From Candidatus Rifleibacteriota bacterium (GTDB taxonomy: Bacteria; Riflebacteria; Ozemobacteria; Ozemobacterales; Ozemobacteraceae), in contig JAKQOH010000065.1 of assembly GCA_029565415.1 (NCBI GenBank), positions 1 through 45,898 on the forward strand: 45,898 bases of DNA, read 5' to 3'. The notes beneath the pieces were generated by a model that saw only the letters and a list, made by a program, of their open reading frames with translations, searched no databases and was not told where the DNA came from. Of this stretch, positions 34,783 through 42,660 are shown in pieces. Numbering within the stretch: position 1 is the stretch's first letter; every line of letters begins with the position of its first letter. Made by a program: the position numbers and the translations under genes.

Positions 34783-35133
34783 ATGCTCCGCGGGTTCACT
34801 CGGGTTCTCTGCGTCGCCGGCCTGGTCGTTCTGTGTACCGGCTGCCGCGACTCCGGAACGACCCGCTCGACACCCGTTCCCGCGCCCGCCCTCGCCGTCG
34901 CGACCCCGGCCGCCCTTTCCGGCCCGACCAGGACCCTCGCCACGGGAGCCGCCGCCGTCGAACGCACCCTCGAGTCGGCCCACACGGATTACCTCGAGGC
35001 ATACGACCGGTACGTCAAACTCCTGCGGGAAAGCGGTCCCCAGACGATGGACACCCTCGGTGCCCTCGCGGAGTACCAGCGCAAATACCAGACCTACCAG
35101 ATGCTGCTCGGAACCGCGAAACAGGCGCGCTGA
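34783..35133 (+). CDS. Small lipoprotein of unknown function
   Basis: A 116-residue predicted lipoprotein. The N-terminus MLRGFTRVLCVAGLVVL ends in a lipobox-like CTGC. Then comes a Pro/Ala/Thr-rich, probably extended linker (to about residue 45) and a helical C-terminal half (ESAHTDYLEAYDRYVKLL, LAEYQRKYQTYQMLL) that could form a coiled coil or helical hairpin. It resembles no family I know. It has its own strong promoter at 34726-34755, so high expression is likely, as for an abundant envelope lipoprotein such as an Lpp analogue (speculative). It converges on the EamA gene. Confidence 0.75.
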   Translation: MLRGFTRVLCVAGLVVLCTGCRDSGTTRSTPVPAPALAVATPAALSGPTRTLATGAAAVERTLESAHTDYLEAYDRYVKLLRESGPQTMDTLGALAEYQRKYQTYQMLLGTAKQAR

Positions 35134-35141
35134 GAGCGCCT
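35123..35141. terminator. Possible weak bidirectional terminator
   Basis: AGGCGC at 35123-35128 pairs with GCGCCT at 35136-35141, overlapping the lipoprotein stop codon in the gap between convergent genes. The stem is short and no clear T-tract follows on the plus strand. Confidence 0.35.
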
Positions 35142-35145
35142 TCCC

Positions 35146-35559
35146 CTACAGATTCAGCAGGACGATCCCGATCGTGATCAGCAACGAGCCGGCGATTTTC
35201 GTCACGGTGAGCTTCTCGTGCAGGATGAGCATCGTGAGCAGCAGCGCCACGAGCGGATACGTCGAGGTGAGAACGGCGACCTTCCCCGCATCCTGAACGA
35301 CTTTCATCGCCTGCAGGTAGGTGAACACCCCCAGGCAGCCCGACAAAATGCCGGACACCCCGAGATACAGGGCGGTGCGCGGCGTGATCTCGGCGATCAG
35401 ACCCCATTTTCCGGTCATGGTCAGCACGGCGATGGTCACGACCGCGATGAACGCGGTTCTGACGAACACGGCGACCGAGGTGTCCACATGAACGATGGCC
35501 AGCTTGTCGAGAACGGGCGGGATACCCCAGAAAATGATCGTGAGAATGACATAAAGCAT
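35146..35559 (-). CDS. Single-domain EamA/DMT membrane protein
   Basis: A 137-residue protein with four or five hydrophobic segments (LYVILTIIFWGIPPVL; FIAVVTIAVLTM; LYLGVSGILSGCLGVF; VALLLTMLIL; ITIGIVLLNL). It corresponds to one half of a 10-helix drug/metabolite transporter, and ends with the family's LHEKLTVTKIAGSLLITIG motif. Half-size EamA proteins work as dimers, like EmrE-type or YddG-half proteins. AAGGAGA precedes the ATG. It lies 41 bp downstream of the diguanylate cyclase gene on the same strand and may be co-transcribed. The substrate is unknown. Confidence 0.85.
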   Translation of the reverse strand: MLYVILTIIFWGIPPVLDKLAIVHVDTSVAVFVRTAFIAVVTIAVLTMTGKWGLIAEITPRTALYLGVSGILSGCLGVFTYLQAMKVVQDAGKVAVLTSTYPLVALLLTMLILHEKLTVTKIAGSLLITIGIVLLNL

Positions 35560-35600
35560 CGACGTGAAGGTCTCCTTGGGTTGTGGTGCCGCCGTTCCCG

Positions 35601-37670
35601 TCAGGTCTCTTCGGTGAGAGCCGAAGCCAGGGTGGTGCGGTTCTTTCCGGTGCGTTTGCTGTGATACAGGGCGCGGTCACTGGCCTGAACGAGGGAGTCG
35701 CGGTCGTGGGCGTCGCCCGGATACGAGGCAACCCCGAGGCTGCACGTGATGCGCAGCTCGCCGAGCGGATTGCTGATCGTGAGCGCCGCGATCGCTTCGC
35801 GCAGACGTTCGTCGGTGCGGTGCGCCTCGTCGGCACGGGTTTCGGGCAGGATGATCGCCATCTCCTCGCCGCCATACCGGCAAGGAATGTCGATGCCGGT
35901 GCGGATCGTCTCGCGGATCGCGAGCGCCACCCGCTGCAGCACCTGGTCGCCGACCTGGTGGCCGTACACGTCGTTGAACCGCTTGAAATTGTCGATGTCG
36001 ATCATGATCATCGACAGCTTCAGGCCGTAGCGGCGGGCGCGGAGCACTTCCTCCGAGAGACGGGCGGCGAAGTAGCGGTGGACGAACAGCCGGGTCATGC
36101 CGTCGGTGATCGATAGCTCGTACAGCTTGTTGTTCTCGATCGTGACGGCCGCCTGGGAGGCGATCAGGTTCAGCAGGTTCAGGTCGTTTTCCTCGAACGG
36201 GGCACCGCTGCGCTTGTTCACGATGTTGATGACGCCGATCGTGCCGTCCTTGAACTTGAGCGGCGAACAGAGCAGCGACCGGATATCCTCGACGGGCAGC
36301 AGGCTTCCGAAGTTGCGGAACTCGGGATTCCGGAAGCCGTCGTTGCAGATGCGGCCGTTGCCGTCCTTCGCCACGAGGCCGCAGACGCCGTTGCCGAGCT
36401 TGACCGGGGTGCCCGTGACGATGCGGAACCGGCCTCCCGACGCCACTTTCACGACCAGTTCGTCGGTGGTGTCGTCGAGCAGCATGATCGAGCCGCGCTC
36501 GGCCTCGAGCACCTCGATCGCGTGGGTGAGCACGAACTTGAGCAGCTCCTCCGAGTCGGAGATGAAGTTCACGGCGTTGCTGATCTCGAACAGGGTGTTC
36601 AGTTCGCGCATGCGGCTCATGCGCTGGTCGCGCTCGTCCCGGATCGAGTCGATCATCGACTGGAAGTTGCGGTGGAGCAGGCCGATCTCGTCGGCGCGGT
36701 CGGAGGCGACGCGGATGAAGTAGTCGCCGGCCGCGACCTTCGTGGTCGTTTCGGCGAGCTGGTTGATGGGTTTGGCCATATATAATGCAAGATATGTTCC
36801 GGTGATGACGGCGAGCAACAGGCCGAGACCGCCGAATACCGAGAAGTCGCGCCGCATGCGCGAGCCGAGCTGGGCGAACTCCGAGGCGGGCAGCGAGATC
36901 TCGAGCAGGATGGCCTCGGACACCTTGCTGCGCAGGGCCACTTCCCGGACGAAGGTGTGGCGGGCACCCATCACGTCCATCTCGCCGGTGCGGTTGTCGA
37001 TCAGCTCGGGGACGGTGTCGGTCATCCGCTTTCCGTAGATGTCCATCAGCGTGGTCAACACGCGCCGGCCGCCGTATAGCAGGCTGTATTCGGCTCCCGT
37101 CAGCCGCTTGAGCCGGTCGGCAAAGTCGCGGGCAAGCCGGAAGGCGAACACCACGTGCACCGGCTCCGACTCACGCAGCTTCGTGATCTCGGCGGCGGCG
37201 AAGATCCAGGGCTCGCGGCCCAGGATGTACAGGTTGTAGCTGAGGGGCACGTGGCACAGGGCGGGGATGATCTTCTCGAGCGAGTCTGCAGGCGGGATTC
37301 CCTCTTCGATGAAGGGCTTGCCGCGGTTTCTGACCATCGCGATGTAATCGAGGCCCGAGCGGATCAGCTCGTATTGCAGGATCGGCGAGGTGGTCGAGGC
37401 GGCGAAGCCGGTGTGGGCGACGGCGAACAGATCGAAGTCGGCGACGGTCTTGGCCCGGATGCGCAGCGAGTCGAGCTGGTCCTCGAGGCTTTCACGGAAC
37501 AGGGTCGCCGCGTAGCCCAGCCGCCGGCTGAAATCCTGCCGGGCCGCCTCGTCGGTGCGTTGCAGGGAGATCATCATCAGCACCGAAAGCGGAATGACGA
37601 GCACGAGAACGAAGACCAGCAGGATCTTGGCCCGCAGGCTTCGCGGCGAGAGAAGGTCAGAAAACGGCAC
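35601..37670 (-). CDS. Membrane GGDEF protein (GGEEM variant) with HAMP and GAF
   Basis: A 689-residue inner-membrane protein. Order: TM at about 15-35, a large periplasmic sensor at about 36-275, TM at about 278-298, HAMP at about 299-350, GAF at about 365-515, GGDEF at about 520-685. The signature reads RYGGEEMAIIL (GGEEM, residues 600-604) with metal-binding D558 in MIMIDIDNFKRFNDVYGH. The RxxD inhibitory site is lost (T591-G-I-D594). Activity is likely but not certain, since the last signature residue is Met instead of Phe. It starts with GTG 37670, overlapping the upstream metallophosphatase-like gene by 14 nt, so the two should be made together. It is a paralogue of the cyclase at 22931-24727. 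Confidence 0.88.
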   Translation of the reverse strand: MPFSDLLSPRSLRAKILLVFVLVLVIPLSVLMMISLQRTDEAARQDFSRRLGYAATLFRESLEDQLDSLRIRAKTVADFDLFAVAHTGFAASTTSPILQYELIRSGLDYIAMVRNRGKPFIEEGIPPADSLEKIIPALCHVPLSYNLYILGREPWIFAAAEITKLRESEPVHVVFAFRLARDFADRLKRLTGAEYSLLYGGRRVLTTLMDIYGKRMTDTVPELIDNRTGEMDVMGARHTFVREVALRSKVSEAILLEISLPASEFAQLGSRMRRDFSVFGGLGLLLAVITGTYLALYMAKPINQLAETTTKVAAGDYFIRVASDRADEIGLLHRNFQSMIDSIRDERDQRMSRMRELNTLFEISNAVNFISDSEELLKFVLTHAIEVLEAERGSIMLLDDTTDELVVKVASGGRFRIVTGTPVKLGNGVCGLVAKDGNGRICNDGFRNPEFRNFGSLLPVEDIRSLLCSPLKFKDGTIGVINIVNKRSGAPFEENDLNLLNLIASQAAVTIENNKLYELSITDGMTRLFVHRYFAARLSEEVLRARRYGLKLSMIMIDIDNFKRFNDVYGHQVGDQVLQRVALAIRETIRTGIDIPCRYGGEEMAIILPETRADEAHRTDERLREAIAALTISNPLGELRITCSLGVASYPGDAHDRDSLVQASDRALYHSKRTGKNRTTLASALTEET

Positions 37671-39744
37671 GGCGCAGTTCGATCTTTCCGCCGACCCTGC
37701 GGACGCCGTTCATGAAGGTCCGGCGCAGGTCCGTGCTGTAGGGGGCGGCGGTCAGGCTCGCGAGGCCGCCGCGGGGGCCGAGATTCGTCGGAAGATCCGA
37801 TGGGAGGGCGACTTTCCAGGTGCGGGACCGGTCGAAATCGCCCTGCCAGGGGTAGATCTTCGAAAGGGCACCGTCTTTCAATTCGATCGAGAAGCCCGCA
37901 AAGCAGAGGGGCAGGCCGCCGGTGGCCAGCATGCCCTCGATGAGGCTCTGGAGCGTCTCTCCCGGAACGACCAGCGTGCTGACGCCGACCTGCTTCGGCA
38001 TGTCGCCCACGAGGCGGGCGGGCGTCAGCGTGGTGAGCGGCTCGTTGAGGCTGTGAATCTCGGTGGCCGGCACGAGGGCGAAATCCGAGTCGGTCTCGAC
38101 CCGGAGAACGTCAGCCACGAGCCTGCCGTAAGCCGAATCAAACGTGCCGTCATGGCCGACGGGCGTCGACAGACTGGCCAGTTCCAGCGAGAGCGCCTGG
38201 ATGCGGAGCGTTTCGTCCCCTTCCGGAACATCGATGTACCGCCGTTCGAGCGAGGGCGTCACGACGCTCATCGAGGCCAGATACTGCTTCATGTTCTCGC
38301 GCAGCAGGCCGAAGGCACGCACGCTCTGGCCGTTTCGCAGCTCGGGCCAGTTCTGCGGCGTGTTGAACATGAAATCCGTCGCGGCGACGCTGTAGGTGCG
38401 GTTCGAATCGAGGGGTTCGTCCCCGACCATGATCTGGACGAGGCGGAAGCCCGGCGGGTTGTGCAGCGAGCAGGTGCAGGTGAGGCCCGAGGTCTGCATG
38501 AAGCTGCCCCGGCCGCTGAGGCCCTCCTCGACGAGATTCTCGATCTGCCATCCGGCGAGTTCGGTGCGCATCACGGTGTTCTCGAACGGCAGCGCGTCAT
38601 ACAGGTCGCGCAGGGAGATTGGCCCTGATGAAAGCACGGATTTGATGGCGCCGGAGTTGAGGAACGCGATCTCGGTTTTCGCTCCGGCCCGGATCGAGTC
38701 GGCGATGAGATTGCCCATGCTCGACTCTTCGCTGAAGCTGCGTTTGAAGGTGCCTTCGGCGCGCGCGATCACTTCCTCGAGCAGGCTGTCGACCTTGGCT
38801 TCGACCCGGCCGATCTCGCCGACGAGAGCCGCATTCGGCTCGATGGACGAAGCATCGACCGGCAACGTCGTCTGGATCGCCTTTTCCAGGCACCAGGCGG
38901 AGCCGATGAACGGAATGCGGATCACGCCGACGCCGGCGCCGCGGGCGGGCGGGGTCGGCACGATCAGGGGCTTCTTTCCCTGGGCCAGCACGGTGGTGCC
39001 GATCAGATCCCCGATGATGATGTCCACGTCGGGAAACAGGGCCGGCAGATCCTGGCGGGTGTCGAGCCCCGGCTGGTGCGACAGCAGCACGATGAGTTCG
39101 GCGCCCTGGGCCTTGAGGGCGGTCGCCGTCTTCTGCACGGCGGCGTGCATGTCCGTGATCTCGACCTGAAGAATGTTCTCCTGACGGGTGTTGCGCGCGA
39201 GATCGACCATGCCCAGGCCGATGATGCCGACCCGCGTGCCGCCCTTGTCGACGACGATGCCGCCGGGAAACGTGTTCCCGACCGGCGAAGCGAGGTCACG
39301 ATAGTTGCAGGCGAGCATTGGCAGCTTGCCGGAACTGATGAACCGCCGCAGCGTGTCGAGGCCGAACTCGAACTCGAGATTGCCGACCGCGATCGCGTCA
39401 TATCCCGTCTTCTGGAGCAGTTCGAACGGCACTTCCCCCATCGTCAGCGCCGCTTCGGGCGAGCCGAACAGGCTGTCGCCGGTGTCGACCAGCAGGGCAC
39501 GCTTCGGATCGATGCGGTAGGTCTTCATCGTGTCGTCGATCAGTCCGCGCAGGAACGCCAAGCCGCCGGCCTTCTCGTAGACGCGATCCGACACCTCGCC
39601 CTGGAAGGGGTTGATCTGGCCCCGCAGGTTCGAGGTGTAGAAGATCACGAGGTGGCGGGTTGGAATACTCATGTGGTCTTTCAGCAGAAGACCGCCGAGT
39701 ATCAGGGTCAGGATGATCGTCAGAAACGTCAGGTTGCGGATCAC
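37657..39744 (-). CDS. Membrane-anchored UshA-like protein with degenerate metal site
   Basis: A 695-residue protein with an N-terminal TM/signal anchor (LTFLTIILTLILGGLLL), a calcineurin-like metallophosphatase domain at about 30-280 and a 5'-nucleotidase C-terminal domain at about 320-480. A second, related but weaker C-terminal segment lies at about 520-690. Several metal ligands of UshA-type enzymes are missing: the D-x-H motif reads TSNLRG (37-42), GNHE reads GNLE (121-124), and GHxH reads GDLIG (245-249). The GD pair (89-90) and LSH (221-223) remain. It probably binds but does not hydrolyse nucleotides (inference). The start is GTG 39744. It overlaps the GGEEM cyclase, suggesting that it feeds a periplasmic ligand signal to it. 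Confidence 0.82.
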   Translation of the reverse strand: MIRNLTFLTIILTLILGGLLLKDHMSIPTRHLVIFYTSNLRGQINPFQGEVSDRVYEKAGGLAFLRGLIDDTMKTYRIDPKRALLVDTGDSLFGSPEAALTMGEVPFELLQKTGYDAIAVGNLEFEFGLDTLRRFISSGKLPMLACNYRDLASPVGNTFPGGIVVDKGGTRVGIIGLGMVDLARNTRQENILQVEITDMHAAVQKTATALKAQGAELIVLLSHQPGLDTRQDLPALFPDVDIIIGDLIGTTVLAQGKKPLIVPTPPARGAGVGVIRIPFIGSAWCLEKAIQTTLPVDASSIEPNAALVGEIGRVEAKVDSLLEEVIARAEGTFKRSFSEESSMGNLIADSIRAGAKTEIAFLNSGAIKSVLSSGPISLRDLYDALPFENTVMRTELAGWQIENLVEEGLSGRGSFMQTSGLTCTCSLHNPPGFRLVQIMVGDEPLDSNRTYSVAATDFMFNTPQNWPELRNGQSVRAFGLLRENMKQYLASMSVVTPSLERRYIDVPEGDETLRIQALSLELASLSTPVGHDGTFDSAYGRLVADVLRVETDSDFALVPATEIHSLNEPLTTLTPARLVGDMPKQVGVSTLVVPGETLQSLIEGMLATGGLPLCFAGFSIELKDGALSKIYPWQGDFDRSRTWKVALPSDLPTNLGPRGGLASLTAAPYSTDLRRTFMNGVRRVGGKIELRRAVF

Positions 39745-39841
39745 GTGCGTCGCTCACTTCCCGGAGCCGGCCATGGGCCGGGCCCGCCAGTTCTCCATCT
39801 CGTCCGGTGCGTGCGAGAGTATCAGATGGGGACGGAGAGTG

Positions 39842-41824
39842 TCAAGGCGACGAGCGGAGTTCCCAGCGTTCCAGCAGGTCGGGACCGATCTCGGTCAGAA
39901 ACCGCGACGGCTGGGAAAGGGTCGCGCCGGTTGCCGGGTCCCAGGCGAGTGCGGGGTGGGTGAGATACAACTGCTCCTGCGCGCGGGTCATCGCCACATA
40001 CATCAGCCGCCGCTCCTCCTCGATGTCGGCCGGGTTCTTCATCGCCCCGAATGAGGGGAATCGGCCTTCGAGGGCCCAGATGACGAACACCGAGTGCCAC
40101 TCGAGCCCCTTGGCCGAGTGCACCGTCGACAGCACGAGCCGCTCCTCGTCCTCGTCTGGTGCGGCGAGGGCGTCGTCGACGCTGTCGCGTGGCGGCTCGA
40201 GGGCCATTTCCGACAGCATTTCGGCGACGGTCGCATACCGGCCGGCGATCACGGTGAGCTGGTCCAGGTCCCGGAGACGCTTGGGGAAGTCGTCGTAGCG
40301 TCGCTTCAGCACGGGGCCGTAATAATCGGCGACGGCTTCCACGACGGGAACCGGCGATCCGTCCGCGTGCTGCCGCGCCCGGCGCAGCATCGCCGCGGCA
40401 GCCGAGAGGCCGGCCCGTGCCCGGGGCGATGCCTCGAGCCGTTCGAGATCGAAGGGATCGTCGGAAAGTCGCAGCCGCTCGAACAGCGCATTTGCCGTTT
40501 TTGGGCCCACCCCTTCGACCAGCAGCAGGACGCGCAGCCACGCGACCCGGTCGGACGGATTCTGCAGGATCCGCAGGTGGGCCAGCAGATCCTTGATGTG
40601 CGCGGCTTCGAGGAACCGGAAGCCGCCCCATTTCACGTAGGGGATGTTCCGGCGTTTCAGCTCGAGTTCGAGATGGAAGGCGTGATACGAGGAGCGGAAC
40701 AGCACGGCGATGCGGTCGAGCCGCACCCCCTCCTCGCGCAACTCGAGGATGCGCTGGGCCACGAAGGTCGACTGCTCGGCCTCGTCGGATGCCACGACCA
40801 GGGCCGGCTTCATCCCGCCCTCGCGCACGGTGAACAGCTTCTTGGCGAACCCCTCGCCCGCATGCTCCATCAGCCGGTTCGTCGAGGCCAGCAGCGGGGC
40901 CGTGCTGCGGTAATTCTGCTCGAGCCGGATGATCCGGCAGTCTGGGAATCGGTCGGGGAACGAGCGGATATTCCCCACGTTCGCGCCCCGGAACGAGTAG
41001 ATGCTCTGGGCGTCATCGCCCACGACCATCACATTGCGTGCCCCCTCTCCGAGCAATACCGTGATGCGCGCCTGGAGGATGTTCGTGTCCTGATACTCGT
41101 CGGCCATGATATATCTATAGATATTGTTGAGAAGCAGTCGCTTTTCGGGGTGCTCCTCGAGGAGCTTCAGCAGGAAGATCAGCAGGTCGTCGTAGTCGAC
41201 GAGCTGGTGCTGCAGCTTGTAGGCGCCGTAGGCTTCGATGATCGAGGCGATCTCGTCGGTGTGCTCGACGAACTGGGGATACCGCTTCCGGACCGTCTCG
41301 GGAACGCTCCATGCGTGATTCACGGCGGCCGAGCGGATATCCTGGAGCGTCGCCTTGAGCGGGAAGCGCGTCTCGCGCGTGTTCAGGCCGCGTTCGGCCC
41401 GGATCAGCCCGATGATGTCCCCGGCATCCGATTCGTCGAGAATCGTGAAGGACGGCGACAGGCCGAGAGCCTGGCCGTGGCGGCGGAGGATCTGGCCTGC
41501 GAAGGCGTGATACGTGCCCCCGGCAACCTGCTTCGTCCCGGCGCCGACGAGGGCCGATGCACGGTCGAGCATGCTGGTCGCGGCTTTGCGGGTGAACGTC
41601 AGAAGAAGGATCGAGCCGGGATTGATGCCCGTTTCGACGAGCCGTGCGACCCGGTACACGAGGGTGCGGGTCTTGCCCGAGCCGGCCCCGGCAATGCACA
41701 GCAGGGGGCCGTTCAGGGTCATGACGGCTTCGAGCTGGGCCTCGTTCAGTTCGGCGGCGTAATCGATCCCGCCGGCAGAGGCGGTGGCTGATGGAGCCTG
41801 CTTGAGGTGATACTCCCGGGCCAC
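39842..41824 (-). CDS. UvrD/PcrA-family 3'-5' DNA helicase
   Basis: A 660-residue superfamily 1A helicase. Motifs in order: LNEAQLEAV (Q motif), IAGAGSGKTRTL (Walker A), LTFTRKAA (Ia), ADEYQDTN (II), VVGDDAQSIYSFRGA (III), LEQNYRST (IV), LSTVHSAKGLEWHSVFV (V) and RRLMYVAMTRAQEQLYL (VI). It unwinds DNA in excision and mismatch repair and can clear recombinase from stalled forks. It is somewhat shorter than E. coli UvrD (720 residues), lacking a long C-terminal tail. The start is GTG 41824, 25 bp after cutA on the same strand, so the two are probably co-transcribed. Rep or a PcrA-like paralogue is an alternative label. Confidence 0.92.
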   Translation of the reverse strand: MAREYHLKQAPSATASAGGIDYAAELNEAQLEAVMTLNGPLLCIAGAGSGKTRTLVYRVARLVETGINPGSILLLTFTRKAATSMLDRASALVGAGTKQVAGGTYHAFAGQILRRHGQALGLSPSFTILDESDAGDIIGLIRAERGLNTRETRFPLKATLQDIRSAAVNHAWSVPETVRKRYPQFVEHTDEIASIIEAYGAYKLQHQLVDYDDLLIFLLKLLEEHPEKRLLLNNIYRYIMADEYQDTNILQARITVLLGEGARNVMVVGDDAQSIYSFRGANVGNIRSFPDRFPDCRIIRLEQNYRSTAPLLASTNRLMEHAGEGFAKKLFTVREGGMKPALVVASDEAEQSTFVAQRILELREEGVRLDRIAVLFRSSYHAFHLELELKRRNIPYVKWGGFRFLEAAHIKDLLAHLRILQNPSDRVAWLRVLLLVEGVGPKTANALFERLRLSDDPFDLERLEASPRARAGLSAAAAMLRRARQHADGSPVPVVEAVADYYGPVLKRRYDDFPKRLRDLDQLTVIAGRYATVAEMLSEMALEPPRDSVDDALAAPDEDEERLVLSTVHSAKGLEWHSVFVIWALEGRFPSFGAMKNPADIEEERRLMYVAMTRAQEQLYLTHPALAWDPATGATLSQPSRFLTEIGPDLLERWELRSSP

Positions 41825-41849
41825 GGATGATGTGCCGATCGGGAGTGGG

Positions 41850-42182
41850 TCAGGCTACGCCGCCGGGCGGGCCGAATACGTCGTCCATCCAGCGCAGGTA
41901 GGGGAGGGCGCCGAACTCGATGGGCAGCGCCAGAATTTCGGGAACCTCGTAGGGATGAAGCTCGGAAACCTTCGCCTGAACCGCTTCGAGCAGATCGGCG
42001 CGCGTCTTGATCAGCAGAAGGAGCTCGTTTCCCGTTTCGATGCGCCCTTCCCAGACGTAGCGGGACTCGACTCCGGGAAGGATGCTGACGCAGGCCGCGA
42101 GCTTGCCGGCGAGCAGCGCGTCGGCGATCCTGCCGCCGGATTCACGGTCGGGAACGGTCACGAGCATGATTTTCTTGTCCAT
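41850..42182 (-). CDS. cutA: CutA1 divalent-cation tolerance family protein
   Basis: A 110-residue trimeric ferredoxin-like protein. Family marks are LLAGKLAACVSILPGVESRYVW split around the ACV core, then LLIKTR and ELHPYEVPEILALPI near the C-terminus. The cellular role of CutA1 remains unsettled (copper tolerance and signalling have both been proposed). The ATG at 42182 has a purine-rich leader. It precedes the helicase gene by 25 bp on the same strand. Confidence 0.93.
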   Translation of the reverse strand: MDKKIMLVTVPDRESGGRIADALLAGKLAACVSILPGVESRYVWEGRIETGNELLLLIKTRADLLEAVQAKVSELHPYEVPEILALPIEFGALPYLRWMDDVFGPPGGVA

Positions 42183-42273
42183 GGCGAGGTATTCTACAGC
42201 CTCCCCCCCGCCCTGTCAAAAACCGTTCTCCAGGCGGGGACGTTCCTGGAAGACAACCGAGGCCGGGGATCCC

Positions 42274-42355
42274 GATCCACAGATTTCACAGATGACGCAG
42301 ATGTTCGGCAACCCGTTCCCTGCGAGCATCTGTGGCATCTGTGTCATCTGCGGAT
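42274..42355. repeat. Intergenic inverted element of 9-nt CAGAT-type periods, copy 2
   Basis: The left arm at 42274-42303 and the right arm at 42327-42355 pair over about 29 positions with six mismatches around a 23-base loop. Arms are built from CACAGAT/CGCAGAT units. The outer border ATCC-CAGAT matches copy 1 at 26068-26200. Confidence 0.78.
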
Positions 42356-42410
42356 GTGCAGAGTCTGTATGTGGAATCCGGAGGGTCGGATCCAGGGGGG
42401 CCGGCGAGGC

Positions 42411-42484
42411 GGGCGGATCACGATCCGCCCCTCCGTCACGGGTGTCAGATCCATGATGTGTAGGGGCGGGTTTCAAACCCGCCC
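42411..42484. repeat. Two adjacent GC-rich REP-like palindromes
   Basis: Palindrome one: GGGCGGATC at 42411-42419 with its complement at 42422-42430 (loop AC). Palindrome two: GGGCGGGTTT at 42464-42473 with its complement at 42475-42484 (one-base centre). The motif GTAGGGGCGGGTTT around the second is of a kind seen dispersed in several environmental bacterial genomes (from memory). Confidence 0.75.
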
Positions 42485-42585
42485 GGGATGCGCACGAACG
42501 GGATCGGAGAGGGCGCTTTGGGGTTTCCGTTGGGAAAAGGCCGAAAGATGCCGATAGGTTGGGAAACCGTCGTGGAGGAACAGAG

Positions 42586-42660
42586 ATGACCAGTATGCCC
42601 CTGATGCTTGCGACCGTGCTGACGATGATCCTGACTTACGAGATCACGATCGAATCCTAA
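42586..42660 (+). CDS. Candidate 24-residue hydrophobic small protein
   Basis: ATG 42586 follows GTGGAGGAAC, a good ribosome-binding site with about 8-nt spacing. The 24-codon frame encodes a Met/Leu/Thr-rich hydrophobic peptide (MPLMLATVLTMILTYEI core) that could be a single membrane helix. Its stop TAA overlaps the stop of the converging SpoIID-like gene. Evidence is only the ribosome-binding site and hydrophobicity; it may be chance. Confidence 0.3.
   Translation: MTSMPLMLATVLTMILTYEITIES

Larger units (their letters stand above)
42183..42585. other. Gene-free gap carrying three palindromic elements
   Basis: This gap of about 400 bp upstream of cutA holds the second CAGAT-period repeat and two compact GC palindromes. 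No ORF, tRNA or clear promoter was found in the rest. Confidence 0.6.
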
